A program made the position numbers and the translations under genes. A model generated the notes under the pieces. The model did not search any database. It saw nothing but the letters and a program-made list of their open reading frames with translations, and was not told the DNA's origin. Positions 12,306 through 24,043 of a DNA stretch of 64,000 bases are shown in pieces; the stretch's first letter is position 1; each line of letters starts with the position of its first letter. The stretch is from Vandiemenella viatica (Eukaryota; Arthropoda; Insecta; Orthoptera; Morabidae): NCBI GenBank assembly GCA_031002005.1, contig CM061914.1, positions 13,626,148-13,690,147 of the forward strand, in the 5' to 3' direction.

Positions 12306-13069
12306 TTTTTTAATACCATATAAATACATTCCTAATCCATGAGTAATAACATATTTTTTTCTTAATGGCTTTTATACAAGTACCTACATTCGAGCCATTT
12401 TCCTTCACGGTATTTCAGAACTGAAGTAGTTAGATTGAAATGATGATGTATTTCTGGTGGTAATGAAAAATATTAACTTATTTGTATTAATTTAACTTAG
12501 CTAAAAAAATGGAGGATTGCACGATAACCGTGAGCCGCAAATTTATATCGATATATAATAGTTAACACAGCTGAAATTATAAGCACTAAATGTAAACCTT
12601 TGCTGGGATTTTATGTGTATACTTTGGCTGGGATTACATAGCTAAGCATAAGCTTTGGTGAGAATGTAGCTATGGACATAACCAAAAATATTATTTCTGT
12701 AATATTTAACTTAACTAAAAAAAAATATCTTATTTTTATATTCGGATACGGAGAATTTCACGATAACCGTGGTGCCGTAAATTTATTTAAAGATATATAT
12801 AGCAGTTTTCTTTAATATTAATAATAACAGCATCTTTTTTCTGATTGGAAATTGGTTTGATTTTGACGATATGTCGATTCGATAAATTATTTCTGCTTTA
12901 AAATAGCGCATACTTAAACTAATCTTAATCGTTATGAATTATTTCTAGTTTCCTTCATTTTCAGAGACACCAAATTATTAATGTCGTTATTTCACCTGCA
13001 AGTAAATAATTCTAAAGTTTCAAGAATCGATCCAGAAACAGTGAATGTATTAATGCGAATGTAACAGAA

Positions 13070-13071
<2 letters not shown>

Positions 13072-13100
<29 letters not shown>

Positions 13101-13346
13101 GTAACTGCTTTACGTCTCATTAACATCGAGGTCTTTTAGAGACGGGAAAGGAGGGGGGGAAAGGATGGGGGCAAGGAATGGGAAGGAATTCGGCCATGGC
13201 CTTTTGAAGGAAACATCCCGGCATTTGCCTGCAGTGATTTGGGGAAACCATGGAAAACCCAAATCTGGATGCCCGGACGGGGATTCGAACCGCCGTCCTC
13301 CCGAATGCGAGGCGAGAACGCTAACCGTTACACCGCCCCGCTCGGT
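13072..13346 (-). mobile_element. tRNA-derived SINE (family A), full length with TSD
   Basis: This is a full-length reverse copy running from a ~28-nt T run (poly-A tail) through the body to the tRNA-like head. The B box appears as GGATTCGAACC on the plus strand near 13,280 and the A box region as AACCGTTACACC near 13,322. The 6-bp direct repeat AGAAGC lies at 13,066-13,071 and 13,347-13,352, as expected of LINE-mobilised insertion. Confidence 0.95.
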
Positions 13347-15308
13347 AGAAGCTATGATTTACGAATGGAATCATTAGCCAAATTAGTGGTTAGGTTGAAA
13401 TGCAGCCTGGACCAGAATGACAATTCACTCGCATTGTTAGAGCATAAGGCATAATGGATTTAGTTTTATTATTCTTTACGCGGTGTAGCATAAGGTTTTA
13501 GTGTGAAATTTAATTGGTTCAATGTTGCTATCGTCACTAACTCAATAACATGTTTGGCAATAAACTTTGCTAAATCGGGATTATGAGACTTATTTAACAG
13601 AAAGAATAGTTTATTTTACTGGCCGTGGTTTGAATAGCAGCCAAAATTTGTGCAAACGTTCCTTGGCCAATATTACTGAAGAATATTTGCACATTATAGC
13701 CACCAAATATATATTAATCGAAGAAAGTGTATCGAAACAAGGGCAGTTCCGCACAAGTCATTATGAAAGAAGTATGTATTGTTACCTGTTGATATTGATG
13801 GTAGCTGTTTTTCAGGCATCTTTCTTCGAGAAGTAAACGGAATTTCGTATCCATAATGATATGTAAGGAAGAAGTATTGGCTTATTAACCGTCGCTTATT
13901 GAACGGTGTTCAGCGATCACGAAGACATATTGTTCCAGAGACAAACTGCTTATCCGTCTACCAGAGACAATCCATGACTAAAACATTAGTAATCCAAGGC
14001 ATTTCGCAAATAACTGACCTGTAGCGATGCAAGTCAACACTTATTATGGTTGATTCACGTATTCCGATTATTTTCAAGCACTGCAGTCCAGAAAACTAAA
14101 GTAAAAAATAAAATGTAATCCTAAGTTTTATCATATTTTTGCGAAAGGTGTTCGCGTCTGAAGTGCATAATGATCGGCAGCCCACAATTTTCCAATTTAA
14201 TTGTTTGCTCCTTCCCATGCTACATATAAGTCATTAGCTATTTCCCCAGATTTTGACTGGCACCATTAGCTCTAGAAACTTGAAACCACATCCAAATTGC
14301 TGCAGTACTTGTTGCGCGATACCCGTTCCAGTAAAAAGACACACGCAGCTTGCTTACAGATATATAATAGTATAGATGAATAAATTTGAAAGTTTGTAAT
14401 TTTAATTTTAATTACTGTTTCATTCAATTTCTACAATGGTCTTGGATGTGCAAAGTTTTTGGTGATTCCAGGTACACTGGAAAAAATTAAGGGAATGGAC
14501 AGGGGAAGAAGGGTTGCATTTTTTAAACAATATTTAGGCAGTATTTTTCTGTATTTTTCTGTATTTTTCTGTATGTTTTATTCTATTTTATTTTATAGTA
14601 TAATTTATAGTATGCGTGTGCAAATTTCCAACAAAATCGGATAAAATCTGTGGGTTTGTCTTAATTAGGGGGATGCGAAGGGGATGAGGGGTTGCGTTTT
14701 TTGAAACCATACATAGGCAATGTTTTTCAATTTGTTTTTAAGTATACGTGTGCAAATTTTGGTAGAAATCGGACAAAATCTGTTGGATTGTCTAAATTAT
14801 GGGGTGTTATGGGGAAGAGGGGGTGGTTTTTTTGGAAATTTTATTTCTTAGGAATCACATCTGAAACGCTCTCGACAACTCACCAAAGTTTCACCGTAAT
14901 TGGATGAACGGTTTATGAGCGCATAGAGTACAAGATTAAATTAAATTGTCGTTTACAGTATTTTCCTCGCAATTTTTCATTTTTTTCTTCTGACTGTTTA
15001 AATCTTCCCTGAACTTCCACAAATATTTCAAGATCAAAATTAGCCAAATCGGTCCAGCCATTCCCGAATTTTAGCGAGACAAACGAACAGCAATTCATTT
15101 TTTATATATAAAGAAGATTTAATGTAAACATCTTAATTTATAATTGAAGTGTCTGATATCAATATGTACTAGTGTAAGCCCGTGCGTATCGTCACGGGTC
15201 TAGATTAGTTCCAGTTTTTACGATGAAAGATTATGACAGGTTGATCTGATCTGGCCAAATATGATCTTAGGACGAATGAAATCTCTTAAGCTTGAAGAAC
15301 TCTGAAGC

Positions 15309-15314
15309 ATTAAT
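15309..15314 (+). repeat. Left 6-bp target-site duplication ATTAAT
   Basis: ATTAAT directly precedes the element terminus AGTAGTG. The same hexamer follows the right terminus at 30,922-30,927. Six base pairs is the usual duplication size for Polinton/Maverick integrases. Confidence 0.8.
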
Positions 15315-15570
15315 AGTAGTGTTAATACCTGTGTCCGTTGCCAGTTTTTCCTTCATGTATTTCATATGGACCTGCGTCCGTTGCCAGTTTTCCTCCCCCC
15401 TCCCCCTCCCCTCCTTGTAACCTGATACCCTTCCGCCGACCTTGAAACCCCCCTCCCCGCCGCCCACGTCGCGCAGGTGTTCGCCAGTCGCGCAGGCGGA
15501 AGCCATTAGTCATGTCAACACCTATCAACAAGGCCATTAATTATCGCTCCCCTTGCAGCCGGCCGCCGCG

Positions 15571-15766
15571 CACAGCTGCGCCACATTTATCATCGGGGGA
15601 CGCACTGCGTTCTCACGCCAAGCTCTTCCCACGCTATCAAAGGCTCCCGCGCCGCCGCGCACAGCTGCGCCACATTTATCATCGGGGGACGCACTGCGTT
15701 CTCACGCCAAGCTCTTCCCACGCTATCAAAGGCTCCCGCGCCGCCGCGCACAGCTGCGCCACACCC
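15571..15766 (+). repeat. 89-bp tandem array upstream of the left PolB gene
   Basis: Two full 89-bp units start at 15,571 and 15,660, with a partial third at 15,749; each opens with CACAGCTGCGCCACA and includes GGGGGACGCACTGCG. A truncated piece (ACGCACTGCGTTCTCACGCC) recurs at 15,802, next to the TATA box. The position between the terminus and promoter suggests a role in replication-origin or enhancer function, which is inference. The right arm has one unit more. Confidence 0.9.
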
Positions 15767-15838
15767 GGAAGCCATTAATTATCGGAGGGCGCCGTTTTCC
15801 CACGCACTGCGTTCTCACGCCAAGGCTCCAGACTCGTG

Positions 15839-15880
15839 TATAAATAGGGCAGAGACCCCCCTTCTGCCATCCAGTCTTCT
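15839..15880 (+). promoter_or_regulatory. Core promoter of the left PolB gene (TATA + Inr)
   Basis: TATAAATA at 15,839-15,846 is followed 32 bp downstream by CCAGTC at 15,871-15,876, a fair arthropod initiator. The first ATG (CACAATG context) is at 15,915, giving a ~40-nt leader. The right arm preserves the same arrangement. Confidence 0.8.
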
Positions 15881-17841
15881 CTGAGCGGCCGAGCTGAGCA
15901 CTTCGATCATCACAATGTCTTCTGAGGATCTTAGCTTATTCGCCGATATTGGTAAGTAAATTATTGATATTTAACCTGTTTTCTGGCTGTTTTAAATTCT
16001 TTCACATATACTGATGAGGTTTTTTTTTTCTCTGCTTCAGACTTTGATGAAATTCTCGCTGAGGATGATTTCGGTAATGATAATATTTTTCTAAAGTAAC
16101 TAGATTTATGAAAAATGTATAGTGCTGAAGCAGTAGTCTATATTATTAATTTATTTGTTCGCAGGTGATTTGGATATTTCCTGCAGTGACCTTTTTTATT
16201 TCAGTACGTATTTATCTATAGATTATTTTTTTCCATGTCTTTATAACTATTGCTAATACATTTTTTTTTTCTTTTTCAGATGAACCATCACGTCCAGAGA
16301 AGCGTAAGGGTAATTCTTCTCAGGAATTAAGTAGCCCAAAAAGAGCTTGTGATTGCTCACAATGGAGCATGCTCCCAAATATTGACGTGGATGTACCGCC
16401 AACTCCGCCACCACCGCAACCACCAGCACACTGGAATATCGGTAAGTCCAGTACATCAGTAATTTACCTATATTATTTTATGCTTACAAAATTATGTTTT
16501 TCATGATACTATAATATTTTTCTTCTTTTTTATGTTTCAGAGGGACGCCCGGCCAACGAGGCAGTACCGCCACCAATATGGCGACCATGGGAGACGTCGG
16601 AACCTAGCCGGCCGCCAGCCACAGCAGCAGCCGGGTCCCCCAGCCGCCACTTCAACAACCCATCGCCCGGACTCAGCCACCACTTCAACAGCCCATCGCC
16701 GGGGCCCAGCCGACAGTATGCCGACCCATCGCCGGGGCCCAGCCGACCATCGCCCGGCTCCAGCCGCCCATCGCCCGGCTCCAGCCGCCAGTACGCCGGT
16801 CCATCGCCCGGCTCCAGCCGGCAGTATGCCGACCCATCGCCGGGGCCCAGCCGGCAGTATGCCGGCCCATCGCCCGGCTCCAGCCGCCAGTCCGCCGGTC
16901 CTTCGCCCGGGCCAAGTCGGCAGTATGCCGGTGCAGGGGCAGCCTTATGCAGTCATGATCAGGCAGCAACGATGGGTGAGCCAGCAGTTTCGCGCTTAGT
17001 CCTTGAAGACAGGCTTAGTGCATTTAAAAATAGAATTTATTCCGGGACAATTTCAAATTCTCAAAATTTTATTGAGCCAATGAATTTCATTGATGCTTGC
17101 TTTAAACTTGTTGCCGGTAAAGTTCGCGAAATTGTGGATAATCGGTCCTCCCCATCTGTAAAGGTGCAGGTTGGACTGATTAACACATATAAAATACAGA
17201 AGGAAATGATTTTGGAAACCGCCCGTATGTGCTTGTTAACTAAAATGCGTGAGGTCACAACCAGCACTTGCCTGTCGGATTGGTATGAAAAATATGTGAA
17301 GTCGGAGCTCAGAGTAAAATTGTGTGAGTTTCAAGAAAGGACAAGTGGCAAAACTCTCGATAGAATAGAATCCCTCGACATTAGCATTTCTAATTTTCAA
17401 CCTTTCTATTGTGGGTCTTCCTATGTTGCTCTGCCACTTGATATCTGTAGAAAGAATGCTGTCATCAATGTTGAAAACAAGAATGACGAGTTGTGCTATC
17501 TATGGACAATTCTTGCATATCACGTAAAGGCGCTAAGCAAAAAACCTACAAGGGTTAGCAAATATAAGAAAGTACGTTCACTCTATCCCCTCGATTTTTC
17601 AGGTATTGAGTTTCCGGTAAAACTCTCTGACATTTCTAAATTTGAGAGGCAAAATCCAGACTATTCTGTAAATGTTTTCGGTCTGGATGAAGTTAAAGGT
17701 AAACATGTAGTTTCCGGGGCCCTCCATCACACTGCAGACAAACGCGTTCACCACATAAACATGTTGATGATTACCGACGGCAGTGGGAAAAAATTCCATT
17801 ACTGTTGGATTCACAACTTGTCGGCGTTAGTCAAATCGTCA

Positions 17842-19624
17842 TTAACCCTTTGACTGCTGTTGACGTCTATACACGCATGCTGCTTGCGGGCCCCGAGTGC
17901 TGATGACGTGTATAGCCGCAGCCGTCGGATTTCCCTTGAGTGCTGATGACGAGATAAGCCGCACCCGCCTGCCGCTACCTGTGTGCTGATGACGAATATA
18001 GACGCGCCGCTACCTGTGTCGTACAGCGGACTTCTCGCCACATTTCTCAATAGCCTTTTGCAGTTTTGGTCGCTAGCTTATTGTACGAATGTTTGTCTGC
18101 TGGGAGCCTAGGCTTCGCTCTACAGTTCACTGTCCAACGAAAATTAAATCAGTGTTCTTTGCGTCCTGTATTTTATAAAGAAAATTGAAAGACGTCGTTG
18201 GTGCATTGAGGAATAAATCATGGAGATTCTTACGATGAGCGACACTGAGGATGAACTACTTCATTTTAATGGAAGTGATAGCTTTTCCACAAAATCGGAA
18301 AGCTGTATTCCTAAAACATACTCGTCAGGAGGGGTGACAATGCAGTCTCATGTTTCAACAAGTTAGTTGTTCTGAAGAATCAGAAAGTGATAGTGAAACG
18401 GCTACGAAGAAATTACGTCTTGGCGATAAATCTAACTAGAAAATCACTTTCGTGCAGTTAGTCACGCATTTGATGTTACACTATTGGGAAATGCGTGTCA
18501 AATAGGGAATGTGTCAAGTATTCTGTCAGTTTTCGTGTTATTTCTTACAGAAGAACTGACGAAATATATAGCTGATGAAAAGAATCGATTTTGTATAACC
18601 ACTATGAAGAATACTCCAGAATCAGAGCTTTCTCGAATATCAAAGTGGAAAGATACTGAATATGATGAAATGTATTGTTTCAGAGCTATTTGTCTTCTGA
18701 TGCCTAGCGTGAAAAGAATTGAAAATTAGGGAATATTGGACCAGAGATGTCCTTCTAAATACTCCAATTTTTAGTGAACTTATGTCCAGATACCGCTTTT
18801 TGTTACTCTGGTGAGGTTTCGTGCGATTTCGCCGCAACCCGCCCCCCCTCTCTATTTCACATCACGTAATTAATGGACAGACACTTCATAGCTTAGAAAC
18901 GAAAAATCTGATGAGTACTTATGTGGAACAAATTACATCAAAGAAACAAAACATAATCGGGTAATTACAAAGCGCAGCAAACATTCAGTCAACATCGAGA
19001 TATTTTGGGTGTCTACATCTACAAAGATATTCCGGAAACCAAATTTCGGTTTGTGGGGGAGGCTGCTTGAACAATTATCATTTTGAGGTCTCTTTCTATG
19101 GTATTCGTGAATAGCGCGAGGAAAAATTGGATGGCTTTAACTCTCTGTATGAGTTCGAATATCTCTAATTTTACAGTCGTGGTCTGAACGTGGTATGTAA
19201 GTGTGGAATAGAATATTTCTAGCATTTTTTTCGAATCAACAATAACACTCTAATACAGTAAGGGACCTACAGAAACTGCCAAGAAAGAACTGTAAACTAT
19301 TGACGTAAATTTAAGAATCACCACGCTTTCGACAAAAGCTGCAAAAATCGAGAGAAAAATGCAAGCAAGAAATAATTATTAGTTATGAAAAATAGGGTTA
19401 ATGATTCAGTTTTATTCTGTAGTAATTTATTTGCAGAGAAACTATGTAGTGAGAGCATTTATTCTGTATCAGTCGTGAGAGGTCACAGTGCTTCGCCAGA
19501 AACATTCAGCACAGGGCGGGTGGAGCCGCTCCGACGGCTCCGTCCCCAGGGATAATCACTTAGCGCAGGTAGCCGGCCACAGCGCGGCAGGTACACGATC
19601 AGCCGTCAGCAGTCAAAGGGTTAA
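17842..19624. mobile_element. piggyBac-family element inserted in the left-arm polymerase exon
   Basis: The element proper, 17,846-19,620 (1,775 bp), is flanked by TTAA at 17,842-17,845 and 19,621-19,624. Its ends are inverted copies of CCCTTTGACTGCTG. Three subterminal GTGCTGATGACG motifs lie at 17,897, 17,939 and 17,983. The matching position in the right arm (near 28,297) has one TTAA and no insert, proving both the boundaries and the duplication. The interior is a decayed transposase, so the copy is non-autonomous. Confidence 0.95.
18220..18812 (+). pseudogene. piggyBac transposase N-terminal relic
   Basis: An ATG at 18,220 opens a 48-codon acidic frame (MSDTEDELL...), followed in shifted frames by SEESESDSE and then 18,484-18,812. 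The last part reads TEELTKYIADEKNR, SRISKWKDTEYDEMYCF and, after a frameshift, YWTRD...ELMSRYRF. These blocks match the start of the DDE_Tnp_1_7 domain. The catalytic DDD core and the C-terminal cysteine-rich finger are missing, so the gene is internally deleted. Confidence 0.8.
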
Positions 19625-22421
19625 CTAAAGAAAAACGTGCTATATTTATTTGTGACAGATGTCTGCAACATTTTGGGCGCAAAGATCTCCTGGACCGCCA
19701 CGAGATCGACTGTGCAAGGGTTGATCCTGTAAGAGTGGATTTACCCGGCGACGACGATAAAACTTTAAAGTTTAAGGATTTTGTGCACCAAGAGCGTGTA
19801 CCCGTCGTCGTTTACGCGGACTTTGAAAGTTTATTGCTACCTTATGATTCATGCAGTCCCCCGCCCAACGCCTCTCACACTACTTTAGTCCAGAAACATG
19901 TCCCTTTCGCTGCCGCATACCAGGTCGTTTGTCCACTCGTACCTAGTCTGTCGCGTTTCAACTCCTTCAGGGGAAAAAATCCCGAAAATTGGCTTGTTGA
20001 TGAACTCGTCAAACTTGCCAAGAAAGTTGATAAAATTTACAAGAAGTGCATTCCTCTTGTAATGACAGATGAGCAAGAAGCAAAGTTTGCTGATGCTACG
20101 GTATGTCACATCTGCGAGAAAGACATTGAACCGGGGACTGTCAAGGTCCGCGATCATTGTCATATCACGGGTAAATTTAGGGGGGCTGCACATAATGATT
20201 GCAATTTGCAGTATAAGACTAAAAAGTACATACCCATTTTCTTTCACAATCTTTCTGGGTATGATGCTCATTTCATTGTAATGGCATTATCAAAACTCGA
20301 TTCCAAAGGAATGGACGTGCTTCCCATCAACACAGAACGTTATATTTCTTTTTCGAAAAAGATTGAATACACTTCAATCACGTTAAGGTTTCTGGACTCA
20401 TACCGGTTCATGCAGCTCCCATTAGATAAACTGGTTGGAACCCTTGAGGACGACGACATGGACATTACTAGTGCTCATTTCACCGACCCCGAGAAGTTCC
20501 AATTAGTTAAACGGAAAGGTGTCTTCCCTTACGAATACATGGATTCGTGGGATAAGCTCACCGAGGCCACGCTTCCTCCAAAATCAAAATTCTACAGTTC
20601 GTTGTCGGAGTCACACATTTCTGATGAAGATTACGAACACGCGACAAAGGTGTGGCGGACCTTCCAGATCAAGACTTTGGGCGAATATGCAAGTCTGTAC
20701 ATGGACACAGATGTGCGGTTACTTGCAGATCTGTTTGAGAAATTTAGGAGTGTATGTTTGGGGAAGTACACCCTGGACCCCGCCCACTATTTCACATCCA
20801 CGGGCCTTTCGTGGCAGGCTATGTTAAGGAGCACGCGTGTCGAACTGGACCTTCTGACGGATATCGACATGCTGCTCTTTTTCGAACGAGGTATTCGCGG
20901 AGGTATTTGCCAGTGCGTCCACAGGTATGCGAAGGCAAATAACCGGTACATGCCGGAGTACAACCGCGAGGCGTCTGAAGATTTTATAATGTACTTCGAC
21001 GTAAACAATCTTTACGGCTGGGCCATGTCGGAGTATCTACCCTCTGGTGGGTTTCAATGGCTATCGGCTAAAGAGATTGCTAGCATAGATTTCATGAGCG
21101 TTGCAGCTGACTCACCTAGGGGGTTCGTATTGGAGGTAGACCTTACGATTCCTCAGGATAAACACGACGTTTTAGCAGACCTGCCGCCATGTCCAGACCA
21201 CAAAGCCCCAGAAGGTTCTACCCTCCCCAAGCTGATGACCACACTGGAAAACAAGGTACGGTATGTTCTCCATTACCGAGTCCTCCAGCAATGTGTAGGC
21301 TTGGGGCTGCAGGTGACCGAAATACACCGGGTAATATCTTTCAATCAGTCACCGTGGTTGCAAGAATACATATCTCTCAATACTTGTTCTCGCCGTGACG
21401 CCAAAACAGATTTCGAGAGAGATTTTTATAAACTGATGAACAATTCAATTTTCGGCAAGACTATGGAGAACATTCGAAAACACCGCGACGTGAAATTGTG
21501 TACAGGTTGGGTGGGCCGCCGCGGTGCCCGCAAACACATAGCTTCACCACACTTTAAGCAAGTAACAGTTTTCAAGAAGAACTTTGTGGCCGTGGAGAAG
21601 GCGAAAGCTAGGATAGTTTTTAATAAACCTGTGTATGTCGGAATGTGCATTCTTGACCTGTCTAAACTGAGGATGTACAGATTTCATTATGAATTTGCCA
21701 TTCCTCAGTTTAGAAGCCCTAAATTGCTATATATGGATACAGACAGCTTCATCTACTTGGTGCGGAACTGCGATCCATATGAAGTGATGCGACGCAACAG
21801 GGAGGAGTTCGACACGTCTGGGTATAGCACCGGCAACCGTTATGGGATAGAGTCCCACAATGAAAAGGTTGTTGGTGTTATGAAGGACGAAGCGAATGGT
21901 ACCCTGATTGCGGAGTATGCGGGGTTAAGGGCAAAAATGTATGCATTCCGGCTCGAGACAGACCAGACCTCTAGACGGGCTAAAGGTTTGGCTGGCTCAG
22001 TCACTCGAAAGCTGCAGATGGAGGATTACATAAATTGCCTCCATGGTGAAACACCCAGGTACCATCTGCAGCAAAGGATCACATCAACTCTGCACGTTGT
22101 AAATACTGTTCAAATATCCAAACTGGGTCTGTCTAGAACGGACGATAAGCGGTATATTTTCCCCGACGGGATAGAGACCCTCCCGTGGGGGAACAAGTCT
22201 GTAAATAATGTGTGAATGTTTTGTAAATATACCGTTTATCCTTGTTTCTAGTTTGTAAATATGTACACTAGTAAAAAATCAATTTTGTAAATATGTAGAT
22301 AAGTTAGGACTCTGTTAAATCTCAATTTATCAATGTTGGAAATATGTAGATAAGTTAGGATGCTGCATAAAATCTCGGCTGCTGGGGGAGTGCTGCTGAA
22401 TTGCTTTGTATGTCATTTTGT

Positions 22422-22800
22422 TTGCTGAGCCGTAGGCTCATTTGCATTATATTAACGTAATTGAAGAAAAAAAAAAACATTGTAAAATAGACTAAGTGTA
22501 CAGAAGAAATGCTGTACGTAGATTGTAAGGTTGCTGAGCTGTATGCTCATTTGCATTATATTAACGTAATTGAAGAAAAAAAAAAAACATTGTAAAATAG
22601 ACTAAGTGTACACAAGAAATTATTGCTGTACATAGATTGTAAGTTTGCTGAGTTACATGCTCATTTGCTTTATATTAACGTAATCGGGAAAAAAATTTTG
22701 TAAAATAGGCTAAGTGTACAGAAGTAATGCTGTACATAGATTGTAAGTTTGCTGAGCTGTATGCTCATTTGCATTATATTAACGTAATTGAAGGAAAAAA
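22422..22800 (+). repeat. 3' tandem array of ~104-114-bp units (left arm)
   Basis: Four units start TTGCTGAG at 22,422, 22,531, 22,645 and 22,749. Each carries CTCATTTG, TATATTAACGTAAT, a short A run, and AAGTGTACA followed by GCTGTACRTAGATTGTAAG. The array lies in the likely 3' UTR of the polymerase gene, between it and the convergent integrase tail. The right arm keeps the mirror copy. Confidence 0.9.
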
Positions 22801-22823
22801 AACACAATTGTTAGAAAAAATAA

Positions 22824-22868
22824 GTTTATTTATTAAGGAAAAAAAATGTATTTTACATTTTAAATAAA
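22824..22868. terminator. Convergent polyadenylation signals
   Basis: AATAAA on the plus strand at 22,863-22,868 is the first signal after the polymerase stop at 22,215. TTTATT at about 22,824-22,831 gives minus-strand AATAAA signals just beyond the integrase stop. The two convergent transcripts would overlap by a few tens of bases. Confidence 0.5.
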
Positions 22869-23186
22869 TCTTTTTTATGAATCCACGTGTTATGTGATTT
22901 ATCAAAACCCAACCACTTCACCAAGATCATATTTTTCCTTCTCTTTATCACTTGTTCGACCAAAAAAAATAAAAATAAAAAAAAATAAAAAAAATGTACT
23001 TGTAAGTTTTGTTAGTTGTAATTCTTGCTGGTAAAATGCTCCTGCAATATCTTTACCCTGATAGTCTTTAAGCAAATAAGTTACAGGATTTGTTAATTTC
23101 ACTTTACTGATGGTAAACACTTCCGTTGACCATTCTATGATCCTCGGTGGTCTCTCGTTCAGGAGGATACCGGTGTGAATCCCCAA
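22853..23186 (-). pseudogene. Polinton-type integrase, C-terminal chromodomain fragment (left arm)
   Basis: From 23,160 downward the frame reads EWSTEVFTISKV, TNPVTYLLKDYQGKDIAGAFYQ and ELQLTKL, the linker typical of Polinton/retroelement integrases. After an A/T-run frameshift another frame reads ILVKWLGFDKSHNTWIHKKD and stops at 22,853-22,855, a chromodomain core. The catalytic DDE domain and zinc-binding N-terminus are absent: homology ends near 23,186. The gene converges on the polymerase gene. It identifies the element as integrase-bearing, hence Polinton/Maverick-like. Confidence 0.75.
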
Positions 23187-23879
23187 TTCTGTTGTGTCAT
23201 AATTATGAAAACCGACCAGTCAGAGAAAAAGAACAAAGTATCGAGCATTACAGGGAGCAAGAGAGAAGCATAATTTCATGAAAAAATATACAGTTTCAGT
23301 AAGAAGCATGAAAATCTCATAAATTCCCTTAAATTTCATGAAAATCGGTAAAAAAAGATTAAAATATATAAAATATTACCAAAATTACGTAATATCCTTC
23401 CAAAACAAGATGTCGTTGGTTGACATGACAATTACACCTGCGTGCACCACAGAGTGCAGTGCCCAACTATATGATGTGTTTTCATTTCCACAACTGGCTA
23501 CAGAAAAGTGTCATATATGTACAAAAATATATGTTTCGGATGTAGCGACATTTCCCAGACAAACCTGCACGGCCCCTCCAACACACACATCACATTACCG
23601 TCAGGGAGTGCAAAGGATGAAAACTACAGATGTTATCGATCAAAGGGGCAAAGGTTAGGAAAACTATGTGATAAGTATTCACAACGGATACAATCTTCCA
23701 ATCATGATAGGGTGAGCAAAGAATAAAAGCAAACTATGTGTGCATCACAGAACTCTATGCGATCAAAGGTGCTGACATAACGTATCAGACACATTAACGC
23801 ACACACAAGCCTTAACAAAAACCACTATCATGAAGGTGGAATAAGTTAGCGTAAGTTCAGGTTAATTCTTATTTTCCAT
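23187..23879. other. Unassigned inner segment of the left arm
   Basis: About 690 bp with no homology I can name. Two open frames of 106 and 72 codons (23,338-23,658 and 23,508-23,726) overlap and are mirrored in the right arm. The integrase reading does not continue here, so this may be captured sequence or a strongly diverged part of the element. The sequence around 23,834-23,879 recurs diverged at 23,980-24,030. Confidence 0.4.
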
Positions 23880-24043
23880 AAATTCGGAGTGTATGTGAAG
23901 CGATAATGAGGGTGGGATGCACTAGAGGTTAAGACGTAAGCTAAGACATAACATGCTGGACCGGCCTTACGAAGGAATGAGGTGGGATAAGTTAGTACAA
24001 GCTCAGGTTAACCCCTATTTTTCGTAAATTGAGAGCGCGTGTG
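23880..24043. other. Palindrome centre: 164-bp asymmetric spacer
   Basis: The left arm ends at TTATTTTCCAT (23,879) and the right arm starts at ATGGAAAATAAG (24,044). The spacer is unique except for a diverged direct copy of the arm tip: GGTGGAATAAGTTAG at 23,837 versus GGTGGGATAAGTTAG at 23,981. A unique loop between inverted arms is the form expected of a snapback template-switch junction. Confidence 0.9.

Larger units (their letters stand above)
8252..15117 (-). mobile_element. Helitron with decayed Rep region and nested insertions
   Basis: On the minus strand the proposed 5' end is TCTTCTTTATATATAAAA (TC at 15,117, preceded by A). The 3' end is GGGTCAGCTAG at 8262-8252, followed by T. 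This fits Helitron insertion between A and T with a CTRR 3' end. Just upstream of the CTAG lies a hairpin, GGTGA-TACGAAG-TTCACC. A Rep N-terminal relic lies within. Much of the interior is degenerate repeats, for example 14,460-14,900, where GTGTGCAAATTT blocks recur. Bases 10,290-11,470, 12,310-13,070 and 13,350-14,450 hold no recognised gene. Confidence 0.65.
15915..22215 (+). pseudogene. Protein-primed family-B DNA polymerase, five exons, broken by piggyBac (left arm)
   Basis: Exons 15,915-15,951, 16,041-16,073, 16,165-16,203, 16,280-16,441 and 16,541-22,215 join in one frame through four GT-AG phase-1 introns. Without the insertion the coding length is 4,167 nt (1,388 codons plus stop). 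Exons 1-4 give a short acidic N-terminus and a basic PEKRKG patch. Exon 5 opens with Ser/Pro-rich SPGPSRQYA-type repeats, then an unassigned domain and a C2HC finger near 19,655-19,715. The polymerase follows, here numbered from 19,735: Exo I D29/E31, an inserted endonuclease-VII-like CxxC/HCH/C cluster (124-156), Exo II N172/Y176-D177, Exo III Y318-D326, Pol A D422 (DVNNLYGWAM), Pol B KLMNNSIFGK (566-575) and Pol C D668/D670. All key residues are intact. The piggyBac insertion at 17,846 causes a stop eight bases later. Confidence 0.85.

Noticed and set aside
15512..15843. Overlapping Ala/Arg/Ser-rich frames across the 89-bp array (also 30,266-30,727)
   Set aside because: The unit length of 89 shifts the frame in each copy, both arms show different frames, and the region lies upstream of the TATA box.
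16532..16999. 155-codon His/Arg/Pro-rich frame and its minus-strand counterpart (16,685-16,969)
   Set aside because: They are shadow frames of the repeated SPGPSRQYA coding region. The frame that joins the upstream exons and the polymerase is the third one.
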